Shown here piece after piece: positions 33,905-42,543 of a stretch of DNA of 64,000 nt (positions are counted from its first letter, which is position 1; each line of letters opens with the position of its first letter). The notes under the pieces were generated by a model. The model searched no databases. It was not told where the DNA came from and was given only the letters and a program-made list of their open reading frames with translations. A program made the position numbers and the translations under genes. This DNA is from CAVTSA01 sp963790575. GTDB taxonomy: Bacteria; Chloroflexota; Dormibacteria; Dormibacterales; Dormibacteraceae. The DNA lies in contig CAWBPD010000005.1 of the NCBI GenBank assembly GCA_963790575.1, positions 75,763-139,762 of the forward strand. Direction: 5' to 3'.

Positions 33905-35218
33905 GTGATCGAACGCGAGCAGTTGATGGACCGGGTGGTGGCGCTGTGCAAGCGCCGGGGCTTCGTCTACCCGTCGAGCGAGATCTACGGTGGGCTCAAC
34001 GCGGTCTACGACTTCGGACCCTACGGGGTGGCGATGACGCGCGCGATCCGGAACCTCTGGTGGCGCCGCATGGTGGAGCTGCGTGACGACGTGGTGGGGT
34101 TGGAGGCGTCGATCCTGATGAACCCCGCGGTCTGGGTCGCGTCCGGCCACGTCTCCGGCTTCTCCGACCCGTTGGTCGACTGTCTCGGCACCTGCCGCAA
34201 ACGCTGGCGGGCCGACCACCTGGAGACCGATCGCTGCCCCGAGTGCGGCGGGCCCCTTTCCGCCCCGCGCCAGTTCAACCTCATGTTCAAGACCCATGTC
34301 GGTCCGGTCGAGGACGACGCCGCGGTGGTCTACCTGCGGCCGGAGACGGCGCAGGGGATGTTCGTCGACTTCAAGAACGTCCTCAACTCGATGCGGGTCA
34401 AGGTGCCCTTCGGCATCGCGCAGCAGGGCCGCTCCTTTCGCAACGAGATCTCGCCCGGCAACTTCATCTTCCGGCTGCGCGAGTTCGAGCAGATGGAGAT
34501 GGAGTACTTCGTCAAGCCGGGGGACGACGACGAGGCCTACGCCTACTGGATCCAGGAGCGGCACGACTGGTACGTCCGCGATCTCGGCATCCGGCCCGAG
34601 CGACTGCGGCTGCGGCAGCATGGGCCGGAGGAGCTTTCGCACTACTCGAAAGCGGCCACCGACATCGAGTACGAGTACCCCTTCGGGTGGGGCGAACTCG
34701 AGGGCGTCGCCAACCGGACCGACTACGACCTCCGGGCCCACCAGGAGCACTCGAAGCAAGACCTCACGTACCTGGACCAGGAGTCCGGAGAGCGCTACCT
34801 CCCCTACGTCATCGAGCCGGCGGTGAGCATCGTGCGCATCATGATCATGGCTCTGCTCGACGCCTACGACGAGGACGAGGTCCGCGGCGAGACCCGCGTC
34901 GTCCTCCGCCTGCACCCCAACCTGGCCCCGGTTCAGGTGGCGGTGATGCCGCTCTCCAAGAAGGAAACGCTGATCGAGCCGGCGCGGCGCGTGCAGGCGC
35001 TGCTCCGCCGGCGCTATCGCGTCGAGTACGACCAGACGGGCGGCAACATCGGCCGCCGCTACCGCCGCCAGGACGAGATCGGCACACCGTTCTGCGTCAC
35101 CGTCGACTTCGACACGCTGGACGATCAGGCGGTCACGATCCGCGAGCGCGACTCGATGGAGCAGGAGCGGATCCCGATCGAGCGCTTGGTAGAGCGGGTG
35201 GGAGAGCGTCTGAGCTGA
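33905..35218 (+). CDS. glyS: Glycyl-tRNA synthetase (single-chain dimeric type)
   Basis: A 437-residue class II synthetase of the eukaryote-like, alpha2 type (also named glyQS). CKRRGFVYPSSEIYGGLNAV is the N-terminal motif. YDFGPYGVAMTRAIRNLWW, RPETAQGMFVDFKNV, GRSFRNEISPGNFIFRLREF (motif 2) and EPAVSIVRIMIMALLDAY (motif 3) follow. A zinc-type CxxCG is in the insertion (CPECGG). The C-terminal anticodon-binding domain has KKETLIEPARRV. GTG 33905 is preceded by AAAGGACAGGAC. All catalytic motifs are intact. Confidence 0.96.
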   Translation: MIEREQLMDRVVALCKRRGFVYPSSEIYGGLNAVYDFGPYGVAMTRAIRNLWWRRMVELRDDVVGLEASILMNPAVWVASGHVSGFSDPLVDCLGTCRKRWRADHLETDRCPECGGPLSAPRQFNLMFKTHVGPVEDDAAVVYLRPETAQGMFVDFKNVLNSMRVKVPFGIAQQGRSFRNEISPGNFIFRLREFEQMEMEYFVKPGDDDEAYAYWIQERHDWYVRDLGIRPERLRLRQHGPEELSHYSKAATDIEYEYPFGWGELEGVANRTDYDLRAHQEHSKQDLTYLDQESGERYLPYVIEPAVSIVRIMIMALLDAYDEDEVRGETRVVLRLHPNLAPVQVAVMPLSKKETLIEPARRVQALLRRRYRVEYDQTGGNIGRRYRRQDEIGTPFCVTVDFDTLDDQAVTIRERDSMEQERIPIERLVERVGERLS

Positions 35219-35235
35219 CCCGGAGTGGGCCGACG

Positions 35236-35643
35236 CTACCGCTGCGGCTGGAGCAAGTGGACGTCGACGCCGATCGCCGCATAGGTCGGAGCGGCGCGGC
35301 GGTCCAGGGAGATGAGGCGTGCCCCTGCCTCCCGCGCCGTGGCGGCGATCAAGGCGTCATACACGGAGCCCCCGACGACACCACACTCGACGCATCGCTC
35401 GAGCGTGGTCAGGTATGCGCGCGCCGATAGGGTGAGGGGTTCGCGATCGATCGCGCGCAGGGCACTGAGAGCCGTCCTTGGCGCGACGCGAGGGCGGCGG
35501 CCGGTGAGTTCCGAGAACGTCTCCGCCGCGGTGTGTGCGACCAGACGCAACTCATCTCTCTGCAACGCGGTGCGCGCGACACGGTGGAACTCATGCCCGG
35601 GCCGCAACATGGCGATCAGGACGCTGGTGTCGGCGGTGATCAC
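35236..35643 (-). CDS. vapC: PIN-domain toxin VapC
   Basis: A 135-residue PIN-domain ribonuclease toxin. ITADTSVLIAMLRPGHEFH has the first Asp, AAETFSELTGR the Glu, and GSVYDALIAATAREAGARL the second Asp with LISLDRR the last. The arrangement is complete, so it is probably active. GTG 35643 overlaps the stop of the antitoxin gene (GTGA). VapC toxins cleave tRNA or rRNA when their partner is degraded. Confidence 0.9.
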   Translation of the reverse strand: MITADTSVLIAMLRPGHEFHRVARTALQRDELRLVAHTAAETFSELTGRRPRVAPRTALSALRAIDREPLTLSARAYLTTLERCVECGVVGGSVYDALIAATAREAGARLISLDRRAAPTYAAIGVDVHLLQPQR

Positions 35644-35921
35644 CCCGACGTGCCGGCCCCATCGTCGATCCGCTTCTCTCGCGCTGCGTGAAGCTGCTCC
35701 AGGACCTCCTCGTTGGTGAGCCGCCGGCCCGCCGCTTCCCCGACCAGGATCGGGAGGCCGTCATCAGCGATCCGCATCTCCAGGTCGGCGGTATCAGGGA
35801 CCAGCTCGATGCGGTCTCCCACCTGGCGAACCGTGAAGCGATCGCCGGCGTCCAGCGCCAGGGCTCGTCGAAGCGACGCCGGCAGCATCACGCGTCCACT
35901 TCGGTCCATCGTCGCTCTCAC
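35640..35921 (-). CDS. vapB: AbrB-type antitoxin VapB
   Basis: A 93-residue protein with a SpoVT/AbrB swapped-hairpin domain (ATMDRSGRVMLPASLRRALAL). An acidic middle follows, then a C-terminal arm for toxin binding (LTNEEVLEQLHAAREKRIDD). It precedes vapC in the usual antitoxin-first order. GTG 35921 is chosen, with ATG 35909 or GTG 35942 possible. An inverted repeat overlaps the start region, consistent with autoregulation. Confidence 0.85.
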   Translation of the reverse strand: MRATMDRSGRVMLPASLRRALALDAGDRFTVRQVGDRIELVPDTADLEMRIADDGLPILVGEAAGRRLTNEEVLEQLHAAREKRIDDGAGTSG

Positions 35922-35937
35922 GGTAAGCAGTTTACCG
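35921..35937. promoter_or_regulatory. Inverted repeat, likely VapBC operator
   Basis: CGGTAA, spacer GCAGT, TTACCG forms a 17-base inverted repeat at the 5' end of vapB. VapB-type antitoxins bind such repeats to repress their own operon. Confidence 0.55.
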
Positions 35938-36005
35938 CGCACTCTACCGCGGCCAACGGGAAAGCTCTTTACCCGAGCCCACCTCGGCCCGTAAGGTGAC
36001 GCGAT

Positions 36006-36731
36006 CTACCGGGTGGGGAAGGCGCCGCCGTTGACCGCCAGCACCTGCGCCGTGATCTGACGGGCGGAGGGCGACGCCAGGAAGTGGACCGCACCCGCCA
36101 CGTCGTCGGGCGTGCCGGGCCGGCCGGTCGCGGTCTCCCCGATCAGCCGCCCGCGGCGTTGATCCGTGAGCCGGTCCCGGAAGTACTCGGTCCGCTCCGT
36201 GAATCCGGGCGACACCACGTTCGCCGTGACGCCCACCGGGCCCAGCTCCCGGGCCAGGTCGACGTTCCAGGAACCGATCGCCGCCTTCGCCGCTCCGTAG
36301 CTGCCGGCCCCCCGGTCGGCCGCGATCGAGCTCAGGCTGACCACGGCGCCGCCCGGTGCCAGCCGTTCGCGCAGCGCCTCCGTCACGAGCACCGCCGAGA
36401 TCAGGTTCGCGCGCAGGTTGGCGAGCCAGTTGCCGGCCAGCGCGGCCAGGTCCCGAGCCGGGGGACGATCGAAGTCGGTGTTGCCGCCGGCGTTGTTGAC
36501 CAGCACGTCGATCCGCTCCGGCAGCGTCCGCCGCCAGCGCTCGATCTCGGCCGGCTCGGTGACGTCACAGGTCTCCCAGGAGACCATCGGTCCGAGCCGG
36601 CCGGCGGCCTCCTCCAGCGGGGCCCGCCTGCGCCCGGTCAGGAACACCCGCTCACCATCCGCCACGAAGCGGGCGGCGACCGCCGCGCCGATGCCGGTGC
36701 CGCCTCCGGTGATGACCACGTTCCGTGCCAT
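36006..36731 (-). CDS. Short-chain dehydrogenase/reductase
   Basis: A 241-residue classical SDR. VVITGGGTGIGAAVAARF is the NAD(P)-binding TGxxxGxG motif, VLVNNAGGN the NAG motif. VVSLSSIAADRGAGSYGAAKAA holds catalytic Ser and YxxxK. PGFTERTEYFRDR follows. The C-terminal loop has ASPSARQITAQVLAVNGGAF. The basic residue after the glycine motif (FLTGRRRAPLE) suggests NADP preference. It is divergent from a MarR-type gene with a shared operator-like palindrome, so it is probably the regulator's target. Confidence 0.92.
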   Translation of the reverse strand: MARNVVITGGGTGIGAAVAARFVADGERVFLTGRRRAPLEEAAGRLGPMVSWETCDVTEPAEIERWRRTLPERIDVLVNNAGGNTDFDRPPARDLAALAGNWLANLRANLISAVLVTEALRERLAPGGAVVSLSSIAADRGAGSYGAAKAAIGSWNVDLARELGPVGVTANVVSPGFTERTEYFRDRLTDQRRGRLIGETATGRPGTPDDVAGAVHFLASPSARQITAQVLAVNGGAFPTR

Positions 36732-36751
36732 CGCCTCATCCTAAGCTATCA

Positions 36752-36763
36752 TTTAGATCTAAA
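36752..36763. promoter_or_regulatory. 12-bp palindromic operator between the SDR and MarR genes
   Basis: TTTAGATCTAAA is a perfect AT-rich palindrome in the 58-base divergent region. Its sequence and place match MarR-family operators. Binding would block both promoters. Confidence 0.7.
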
Positions 36764-36789
36764 CGAAACCATCGCAAACGGTCGACGAG

Positions 36790-37302
36790 GTGGACGAGAC
36801 GGCGCTCGCATGGCGACGGGAGCGACCGGGCACCCCGACCGAGGGAATCCGCATCGTGACCCGGATCTGGCGCCTGGCGAAGGTGCTGGGCGACGACCGC
36901 CGGCGCACGCTCGCCACCGCCGGCGCCGACGCTTCCACGCTCGATCTGCTGAGTGTGCTGCGCCGCGCCGGCCCGCCGTACCGCCTGAGCACCAGGCAGC
37001 TGGCGGAACGCACCCGGGTGACGAAGGGTGCCATCTCGCAGCGGCTGGAGCGCGCTGAGCGGCAAGGCCTGGTGGCTCGCCGCCGGGGTCCGGCTCGCAC
37101 CGTGGAGGCGACCCTTCTGCCGCAGGGGCACGCCACGGTGGAGCGCCTGGTCGACCGGGTCCTGGGGCGCGAGGCGGAACTGGTCGGCGTCCTCGACGCC
37201 GGGCAGCAGGAGCAGTTGACCAGCCTCCTGCGCGTGTTTCTCCACGCACTCGAGGCCGAGACGGGCGCCACCCGTCACACCCAGGTCGGGAGCGGCCGAT
37301 GA
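36790..37302 (+). CDS. MarR-family transcriptional regulator
   Basis: A 170-residue winged-helix regulator. STLDLLSVLRRAGPPYRLST is helix 2-3, RQLAERTRVTKGAISQRLER the recognition helix, and QGLVARRRGPARTVEATLL the wing with the conserved Arg-rich tip. The N- and C-terminal helices form the dimer interface. GTG 36790 is the start. It probably represses itself and the divergent SDR through the TTTAGATCTAAA palindrome; the ligand is unknown. Confidence 0.9.
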   Translation: MDETALAWRRERPGTPTEGIRIVTRIWRLAKVLGDDRRRTLATAGADASTLDLLSVLRRAGPPYRLSTRQLAERTRVTKGAISQRLERAERQGLVARRRGPARTVEATLLPQGHATVERLVDRVLGREAELVGVLDAGQQEQLTSLLRVFLHALEAETGATRHTQVGSGR

Positions 37303-37309
37303 TGGACGG

Positions 37310-37972
37310 GTGGGGGAGGTTTGGGACCCGTTCGGGACGCTGCACAGCGCGCTCTGGATCGGCGGCGGGCAGTGGGCGGGGAAGTCGACGGTGGCCAACC
37401 TGCTGGCCCGCCGCTACGGCATCACCGCCTACCACTACGACTACCACGACGCCCGTGGGCACAACGACCGGCGGATCGCGCGCCGGGCGACGCGGGGTGA
37501 CCGCCTGCACGACCCCGACCCCGATCGGATCTGGGTGGTGCCGACGCCGGAGGAGATGGCGGCGGAGACACTGCGCATCCACCGCGAGCGCTTCGAGTTC
37601 GCGCTCGACGACCTGCGGGCGCTGGTTTCCGGGCGCCCCATTCTGGCTGAGGGCTGGGGACTGCGACCAGAGCTGGTGGCGCCGTTGCTCGACGCGCCGA
37701 ACCGCATGATCGTCCTGGTCCCGACTCCGGAGTTTCATCAGCGGCAAACCCACGTGCTGGAGCGTGCGGGGCGGATCCACGCGTCCGTCAGCGATCCCGA
37801 GCGCGCGCAGCGGAACCGGCTCGCTCGCGACCGGCTGGTGGCCGCCGATGCGGTGGCGCACGCCCGCCGGCTGGGGATCCGCGTGCTGAAGGTGGACGGG
37901 ACCCGGCCGGTGGAGATGATCGCCGGCGACGTCGCCTCCCACTTCTCAGCCTACCTTCCACGTCTGTCCTGA
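37310..37972 (+). CDS. P-loop NTPase, kinase-like
   Basis: A 220-residue protein with a Walker A at the N-terminus (WIGGGQWAGKSTVANLLARR). RYGITAYHYDYHDARGH then gives a Tyr/His-rich loop. PILAEGWGLRPELVAPLL resembles the second strand of AAA_33/zeta-like kinases, and VLVPTPEFHQRQ with SDPERAQRNRLARDRLV follows. It may phosphorylate a small molecule, but no substrate motif is recognised. GTG 37310 lies 7 bases after the marR stop, so it could share that transcript. Confidence 0.75.
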   Translation: MGEVWDPFGTLHSALWIGGGQWAGKSTVANLLARRYGITAYHYDYHDARGHNDRRIARRATRGDRLHDPDPDRIWVVPTPEEMAAETLRIHRERFEFALDDLRALVSGRPILAEGWGLRPELVAPLLDAPNRMIVLVPTPEFHQRQTHVLERAGRIHASVSDPERAQRNRLARDRLVAADAVAHARRLGIRVLKVDGTRPVEMIAGDVASHFSAYLPRLS

Positions 37973-38033
37973 TCAGGTCCGTAAAGAAACGTCCCACCGA
38001 GACCGGGTGAGAGCGGCCTAAGCTAACCGGTCG

Positions 38034-39800
38034 ATGCCGCCGCCGGTCGGATCTGACGACGCCAAGGAGCAGATTCGCCTCCGGCTGAACTTGGTGGACG
38101 TGGTGCGCCAGCGAGTCCCACTCCGCAAGCAGGGGCGAGAGTGGGTCGGCCTCTGTCCCTTCCACCAGGAGAAGACGCCTTCCTTCAGCGTCAACGAGGG
38201 CAAACAGTCCTGGTACTGCTTCGGCTGCGGACGGGGCGGCGACCTCTTCAGCTTCGTCGAGGAGTACGAGAAGGTCGAGTTCCGGCAGGCGCTGGAGATG
38301 CTGGCCGAGCAGGCGGGTGTCGAGCTGCGCGAGCGCAGCACCGCCGAGCGTCAGCGGTCGGAGCTGCGCAAGCGGCTCCTCGGCCTCGTGGCTCTGGCCC
38401 AGCGCTATTACGACTACGTGCTGCATCAGGCCCCCGCCGGGGCCCTCGGGCGCAAGCTGCTGGAGGAGCGGGGCGTCTCCACCGAGGTCGCCCAGACTTT
38501 CGGCCTCGGTTACGCACCCGGAGGCCAGAGCCTAGCCGGGTACCTCCGGCGCAAGGGACATGATCAGCGCGACGCCGTCGAGGCCGGGCTGGTCCGGCGC
38601 GACGGGCAGGACTTCTTCCAGCAGCGGGTCCTGATCCCGATCCGCGACGAGTCGGGCCGCCCGCTCGGCTTCACGGGGCGCACGATCGCGGCCGGCGATC
38701 CCCGCAAGTACGTCAACACCCCGGCCACCCCGATCTACGACAAGAGCCGGGTGCTCTTCGGCCTCGACCTGGCCCGCCGCGCGATCGAGGAGCGGGGCAT
38801 GGCGACGGTGATGGAGGGACAGTTCGACGTCATCGCCGCCCACCAGTTCGGCGTCACCACCGCGGTGGCCAGCTCCGGCACCGCGTTGACCCAGGAACAG
38901 GCACGAATCCTGCGCCGGTTCACAGACGACGTGGTGTTGGTGTTCGACAACGACCGCGCCGGGCGGGCCGCGACCGGAAAGGCGGTGCGGGTGGCGCTGG
39001 AAGCGGGGATGCGCACGCGCGTCCTGCGCCTGGAGGGGGAGGCCAAGGACCCGGACGAATTCCTGCGGCAGGGCGGCGATTGGGAAGCCCGGCTGCGCGC
39101 TGCCCGCGAGGGCATGGAGCAGCGCATGCGGGATGCCGTGGAGGGACTCGACCCGAGCCGCCCCGACCAGCTGCGGCGTGCCATCACCACCGTCCAGCAG
39201 CTGCTCGACGAGGTGTCGGAGCCGGCGGTCTGGGAGGGCTACAAGGAGCTGGCCAAGCAGATCCTGGGGGTCGACGCGCGCCAGGAGCCGTTCCGGCCTC
39301 GCTCGCAGCGCCGAGGGCCTGCCACCGAGCGCACGAACGGAGAAGTGCCGGTGGCTTTGCCGCCCCTCTCGCGGAACGTGGTGGCGCTGCTCCAGTTGCT
39401 GGCCAGCTGCCCGGAGGCGCTGCCGCGGGTGCTGACCGCGCTTCCCCCGGACGAGCTTTCAGGCGGCGATCATGACGCGTACCTGCGTATCGTTAGGGCG
39501 CTCCAACGGGGTGGTGCGCAAGGCTTGGCTGACGAGGTCCGTACGTTGACCCCCGAAGAGCAGAACCTGGTGCGTCGCGCCTGGGCGGTGCCCGTGCCGG
39601 GAGCCAGCGAGGAGGTCGCGGTCGATGCAGCCCGGAACATACGGCGCCAGGCCAGGGCGCAGCGGCGGCGAACGCTCATCGCGGAGCTGGCGGATGCCGA
39701 ACGGCGGCACGACGGACCCACGGTCGCCGCGCTTCAGCAGCGTCTGAGCACTACCGGGCGGACAGGAGACGAAGGTGGCGAAGACGAAGAGCAAGCTTGA
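38034..39800 (+). CDS. dnaG: DNA primase
   Basis: A 588-residue primase. The zinc-binding domain has CPFHQEKTPSFSVNEGKQSW followed by YCFGCGRGGDLFSF (CHC2 motif). The catalytic core includes FTGRTIAAGDPRKYVNTP, then the TOPRIM strands VMEGQFDVIAAHQFG (Glu) and VLVFDNDRAGRAA (DxD). The C-terminal region is helical and probably binds DnaB. It makes RNA primers at the fork. ATG 38034 is the start. The C-terminus overlaps rpoD by 26 bases, the classic dnaG-rpoD arrangement. Confidence 0.96.
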   Translation: MPPPVGSDDAKEQIRLRLNLVDVVRQRVPLRKQGREWVGLCPFHQEKTPSFSVNEGKQSWYCFGCGRGGDLFSFVEEYEKVEFRQALEMLAEQAGVELRERSTAERQRSELRKRLLGLVALAQRYYDYVLHQAPAGALGRKLLEERGVSTEVAQTFGLGYAPGGQSLAGYLRRKGHDQRDAVEAGLVRRDGQDFFQQRVLIPIRDESGRPLGFTGRTIAAGDPRKYVNTPATPIYDKSRVLFGLDLARRAIEERGMATVMEGQFDVIAAHQFGVTTAVASSGTALTQEQARILRRFTDDVVLVFDNDRAGRAATGKAVRVALEAGMRTRVLRLEGEAKDPDEFLRQGGDWEARLRAAREGMEQRMRDAVEGLDPSRPDQLRRAITTVQQLLDEVSEPAVWEGYKELAKQILGVDARQEPFRPRSQRRGPATERTNGEVPVALPPLSRNVVALLQLLASCPEALPRVLTALPPDELSGGDHDAYLRIVRALQRGGAQGLADEVRTLTPEEQNLVRRAWAVPVPGASEEVAVDAARNIRRQARAQRRRTLIAELADAERRHDGPTVAALQQRLSTTGRTGDEGGEDEEQA

Positions 39801-40881
39801 GGTCCGGTTCGAGGACTTGCTCGTCCAGCAGGCGGAGGCCCTGATCGTGAAGGGCAAGGAACAAGGCTTCCTCGCGCCGGACGAGGTCCTCGACGGGCTC
39901 CCCGAAATCGACGCCGACGCCCCCGACCAGATCTTCCGCATCTTCGCCGCCTTCAAGGAGATGGGGATCGAGATCACCGACTCGGGCGGCGAGGTGGGCG
40001 AGGACGACGTCGACGACGAGCTGCAGCTCGAGGTCGAGCTGATGGACTCGGTCTCCCTCGACGACCCGGTCCGCATGTACCTGAAAGAGATCGGGCGTGT
40101 CAGCCTGCTCACCGCCCAGGACGAAGTCGACCTGGCCAAACGCATCGAGGACGGCGACGACATCGCCAAGCAGGCGCTCACCGAGGCGAACCTGCGCCTG
40201 GTGGTCTCCATCGCCAAGAAGTACATCGGGCGCGGCATGACCTTCCTGGACCTGATCCAGGAGGGGAACATGGGTCTGATCCGGGCGGTCGAGAAGTTCG
40301 ACTACCACAAGGGCTACAAGTTCTCGACCTATGCCACCTGGTGGATCCGGCAGGCGATCACCCGCGCCATCGCCGACCAGGCGCGCACGATCCGGATCCC
40401 GGTCCACATGGTCGAGACCATCAACAAGCTGGTCCGGGTCTCCCGCCGGCTGCTGCAGGAACTCGGTCGTGAGCCGAGCGACGAAGAGATCGCCGAGGAG
40501 ATGGGGATCACCCCCGACAAGGTGCGCGAGATCGTCAAGGTCTCTCAGGACCCGGTCTCGCTGGAGACGCCGATCGGCGAGGAGGAGGACTCCCACCTGG
40601 GCGACTTCGTGGAGGACAAGGAGGCCACCGCTCCGCAGGACGCCGCCTCGCTGACCATGCTCCACAACGAGGTCGAGGACATCCTGGACACCCTGACTCC
40701 CCGGGAGCGGCGCGTGCTGCAGCTTCGCTTCGGCCTCATCGACGGGCACCAGCGGACGCTGGAGGAGGTGGGCAAGCGGTTCGGCGTGACGCGCGAGCGC
40801 ATCCGGCAGATCGAGGCCAAGGCGCTCCGCAAGCTCCGCCACCCCTCCCGCTCCAAGAAGCTGCGCGACTACCTCGAGTAG
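39775..40881 (+). CDS. rpoD: Primary RNA polymerase sigma factor
   Basis: A 368-residue sigma-70. An acidic N-terminal region (EDDVDDELQLEVELM) is a reduced 1.1-like part. DPVRMYLKEIGRVSLLTAQD is region 1.2. LVVSIAKKYIGRGMTFLDLI then EGNMGLIRAVEKFDYHKGYK are 2.1-2.2. FSTYATWWIRQAITRAIADQ is 2.3-2.4. TPRERRVLQLRFGL and RTLEEVGKRFGVTRERIRQI then EAKALRKLRHP are 4.1-4.2. It directs housekeeping transcription. GTG 39775 lies inside dnaG. Confidence 0.97.
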   Translation: MAKTKSKLEVRFEDLLVQQAEALIVKGKEQGFLAPDEVLDGLPEIDADAPDQIFRIFAAFKEMGIEITDSGGEVGEDDVDDELQLEVELMDSVSLDDPVRMYLKEIGRVSLLTAQDEVDLAKRIEDGDDIAKQALTEANLRLVVSIAKKYIGRGMTFLDLIQEGNMGLIRAVEKFDYHKGYKFSTYATWWIRQAITRAIADQARTIRIPVHMVETINKLVRVSRRLLQELGREPSDEEIAEEMGITPDKVREIVKVSQDPVSLETPIGEEEDSHLGDFVEDKEATAPQDAASLTMLHNEVEDILDTLTPRERRVLQLRFGLIDGHQRTLEEVGKRFGVTRERIRQIEAKALRKLRHPSRSKKLRDYLE

Positions 40882-40890
40882 CGCCTGCTG

Positions 40891-41217
40891 GTGAGATCGA
40901 AGCGCGGTTGGCCGCGTCAGTTGGGCGCCTTCGCCGGGGGCGTGCTGGTCGCCAACAGCGCCCCGCATCTGGCGACCGCGGTGGCCGGACGCAGGCACCT
41001 GGTCCCGTCGGCGGGTCGAGGCGCACCGGCCGGAACCAACCTCGCCTGGGGCCTCGCGAACCTGGCCGGCGGCCTGGCGGTGACGGCGCTGGCCGCACGC
41101 ACCGGCGCCCGAGCGTGGGATCGCTCCCTGCTCGCCTTTGAGGCCGGCGGGGCCACGTTCGCGCTCTGGATGCTCGCCTCCGAGGGAGTTCTGGGTACCA
41201 ACCACCGGCGTCGCTGA
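40891..41217 (+). CDS. Small membrane protein, unknown function
   Basis: A 108-residue protein with three hydrophobic stretches (GAFAGGVLVANSAPHLATAV, LAWGLANLAGGLAVTALAA and LLAFEAGGATFALWMLAS). The N-terminus is basic. It starts at GTG 40891, 9 bases after rpoD. The family is not recognised, although an N-terminal NSAPHLATA motif recalls small DoxX-like or DUF4267-like membrane proteins. Confidence 0.65.
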   Translation: MRSKRGWPRQLGAFAGGVLVANSAPHLATAVAGRRHLVPSAGRGAPAGTNLAWGLANLAGGLAVTALAARTGARAWDRSLLAFEAGGATFALWMLASEGVLGTNHRRR

Positions 41218-41263
41218 CCGGGTGCCCCGCCTCGCGGTGGGCCAGGGTATGCTGCACGCGGCC

Positions 41264-41932
41264 ATGCCCGTCATCACCATCACGGGGCTCTACGGAGCGG
41301 GGCGAGAGACGGTCGGCGCCATGGTCGCCGAGCAGCTCGACGCCGAGCTCCTCGACCGCAAGATCTTCACCGAGGTCTCGCGCCGGCTGGATCTGCCCGA
41401 CGAGGAGGTGGAGGCGCAGGAGGAGACGCCCGCCAGCCTCCTGGACCGGGTGCTGGTGGCGCTGGGGGCCTCGTCGGCGGACTTCTCCCAGCCCCCCGAA
41501 GCGGCCTGGGCGCCGCCCTACGAGGACGTCCCCTACGACACCCGCAAGGCAGTGCTCCGGATCACGCAGGAGGTGATCCGGGAGGCGGCCCGGACCGGCA
41601 ACGCGGTCATCGTGGGGCGCGGGAGCACGATGGTGCTGGCCGACCGCCTGCTCACGCTGCACGTATTCCTGCAGGGCCCGGAACCGGAGCGGCTGGCGTC
41701 GGTGTGCCGGACCTCGAACCTGAGCGAGGCGGAGGCGCGCAAGGTCTTGCGCCACACCGACGAGAACCGGGGCGCGTACATCAAGCAGGTCTACGGAACC
41801 GACTGGCGGCGCCCGAGCCACTATCAACTGGTGCTCGACAGCTCCTGGCTGGGCTGGGAGCGGACGGCGCAGGTGATCGTGTCCGCCGCTCGTGCCCATG
41901 TAGGCCCCCCCGAGGGCCCGGCCCGGGCTTGA
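41264..41932 (+). CDS. Cytidylate kinase-like P-loop protein (copy 1)
   Basis: A 222-residue protein of the cytidylate kinase-like family (AAK/PF13189 type). VITITGLYGAGRETVGAMVAE is the atypical P-loop (written to YGAGRETVG), ELLDRKIFTEVSRRLDLPDE the first helix pair. NAVIVGRGSTMVLADR, LHVFLQGPEPERL and DENRGAYIKQVYGTDWRRPS follow. QLVLDSSWLG is near the end. The phosphoryl acceptor of this family is unknown. ATG 41264 is the start. A paralogue is encoded at 61148-61861 in the hexuronate cluster. Confidence 0.85.
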   Translation: MPVITITGLYGAGRETVGAMVAEQLDAELLDRKIFTEVSRRLDLPDEEVEAQEETPASLLDRVLVALGASSADFSQPPEAAWAPPYEDVPYDTRKAVLRITQEVIREAARTGNAVIVGRGSTMVLADRLLTLHVFLQGPEPERLASVCRTSNLSEAEARKVLRHTDENRGAYIKQVYGTDWRRPSHYQLVLDSSWLGWERTAQVIVSAARAHVGPPEGPARA

Positions 41933-41954
41933 TAGCCTCCGTTAACCTGAGGCT

Positions 41955-42260
41955 GTGGCACAGTTCCCGGACACGATCGGCTCGTTCACCTCGGGCGTCG
42001 ACGGCGCCAGCGAGGGAGGCCGGCAGTCGACCATCCGGCTTCCGTCCACGCTCGTGCTCTACGCGGTGCCCCTCCTGGACTTCTTGAAGCGCGAGGGGTA
42101 CACGGGCAAGCTGGCGGCGGAGCCGGCGCTGGAGCCGGGGGGCTGGGTCATCAAGGTGATCTACGACGGGGAGGTGCCCTCGAACGTCCCGCAGCGGTGG
42201 CATGGCCATCGCGTGGTGGTGGAGCCCGTTCCGCCGCCTCCGCCGGAGGAGAAGAAGTAG
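41955..42260 (+). CDS. Hypothetical protein, 101 residues
   Basis: A small soluble protein. The central part RLPSTLVLYAVPLLDFLKRE is an amphipathic helix, GGWVIKVIYDGEVPSNVPQR and RVVVEPVPPPPPEEKK form strands and a Pro-rich acidic tail. It has no recognised family. GTG 41955 is the start and its TAG overlaps the next GTG (TAGTG). It is probably co-transcribed with the cytidylate-kinase-like gene 22 bases upstream. Confidence 0.7.
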   Translation: MAQFPDTIGSFTSGVDGASEGGRQSTIRLPSTLVLYAVPLLDFLKREGYTGKLAAEPALEPGGWVIKVIYDGEVPSNVPQRWHGHRVVVEPVPPPPPEEKK

Positions 42261-42460
42261 TGGCGTTCACGGAGGACTCCACCATCGGGGAGGTCCTGAG
42301 CCGCCACCCGGACGGGCGCGGGCTTCTCTACGAGCACGGCTACGACGTGGGAGATGGCTTTGTCGACGTCCTCTCCCAGAGTCAGTCGCTGCTCAGCGCG
42401 GAGCGCTATGGACGGCTTCGCGACCTGGCCGGCCTACTGGCGCGTCTCAACCGCGGCTGA
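42260..42460 (+). CDS. Small DUF1858-like protein
   Basis: A 66-residue protein: STIGEVLSRHPDGRGLLYEH then GYDVGDGFVDVLSQSQSL. The pattern I-x-E-V-x-x-x-x-P-x-x-x-x-x-L-x-x-x-G resembles DUF1858 domains, often linked to hybrid-cluster or iron-sulfur proteins. The cysteine usually found in DUF1858 is absent here. GTG 42260 overlaps the preceding stop by one base, so the two small genes are coupled. Confidence 0.65.
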   Translation: MAFTEDSTIGEVLSRHPDGRGLLYEHGYDVGDGFVDVLSQSQSLLSAERYGRLRDLAGLLARLNRG

Positions 42461-42471
42461 CCGCCACCCGG

Positions 42472-42530
42472 CCGTTTCCGGGGAAGCGGCCCCAAAGCTT
42501 GCGTTCAGACGACCCCTTCCCGGGAAACGG
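42472..42530. terminator. Inverted repeat between convergent genes
   Basis: CCGTTTCCGGGGAAG (42472-42486) and CTTCCCGGGAAACGG (42516-42530) pair with one mismatch across a 29-base spacer. Each arm is also partly self-complementary. It lies between the small DUF1858-like gene and kynU, which converge, so it could act as a two-way terminator. Confidence 0.5.
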
Positions 42531-42543
42531 CTGGGGAACGGCC

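Noticed and set aside
34243..35430. 395-codon plus frame overlapping glyS
   Set aside because: Out-of-frame shadow of glyS; composition is Arg/Gly-rich and it has no motif.
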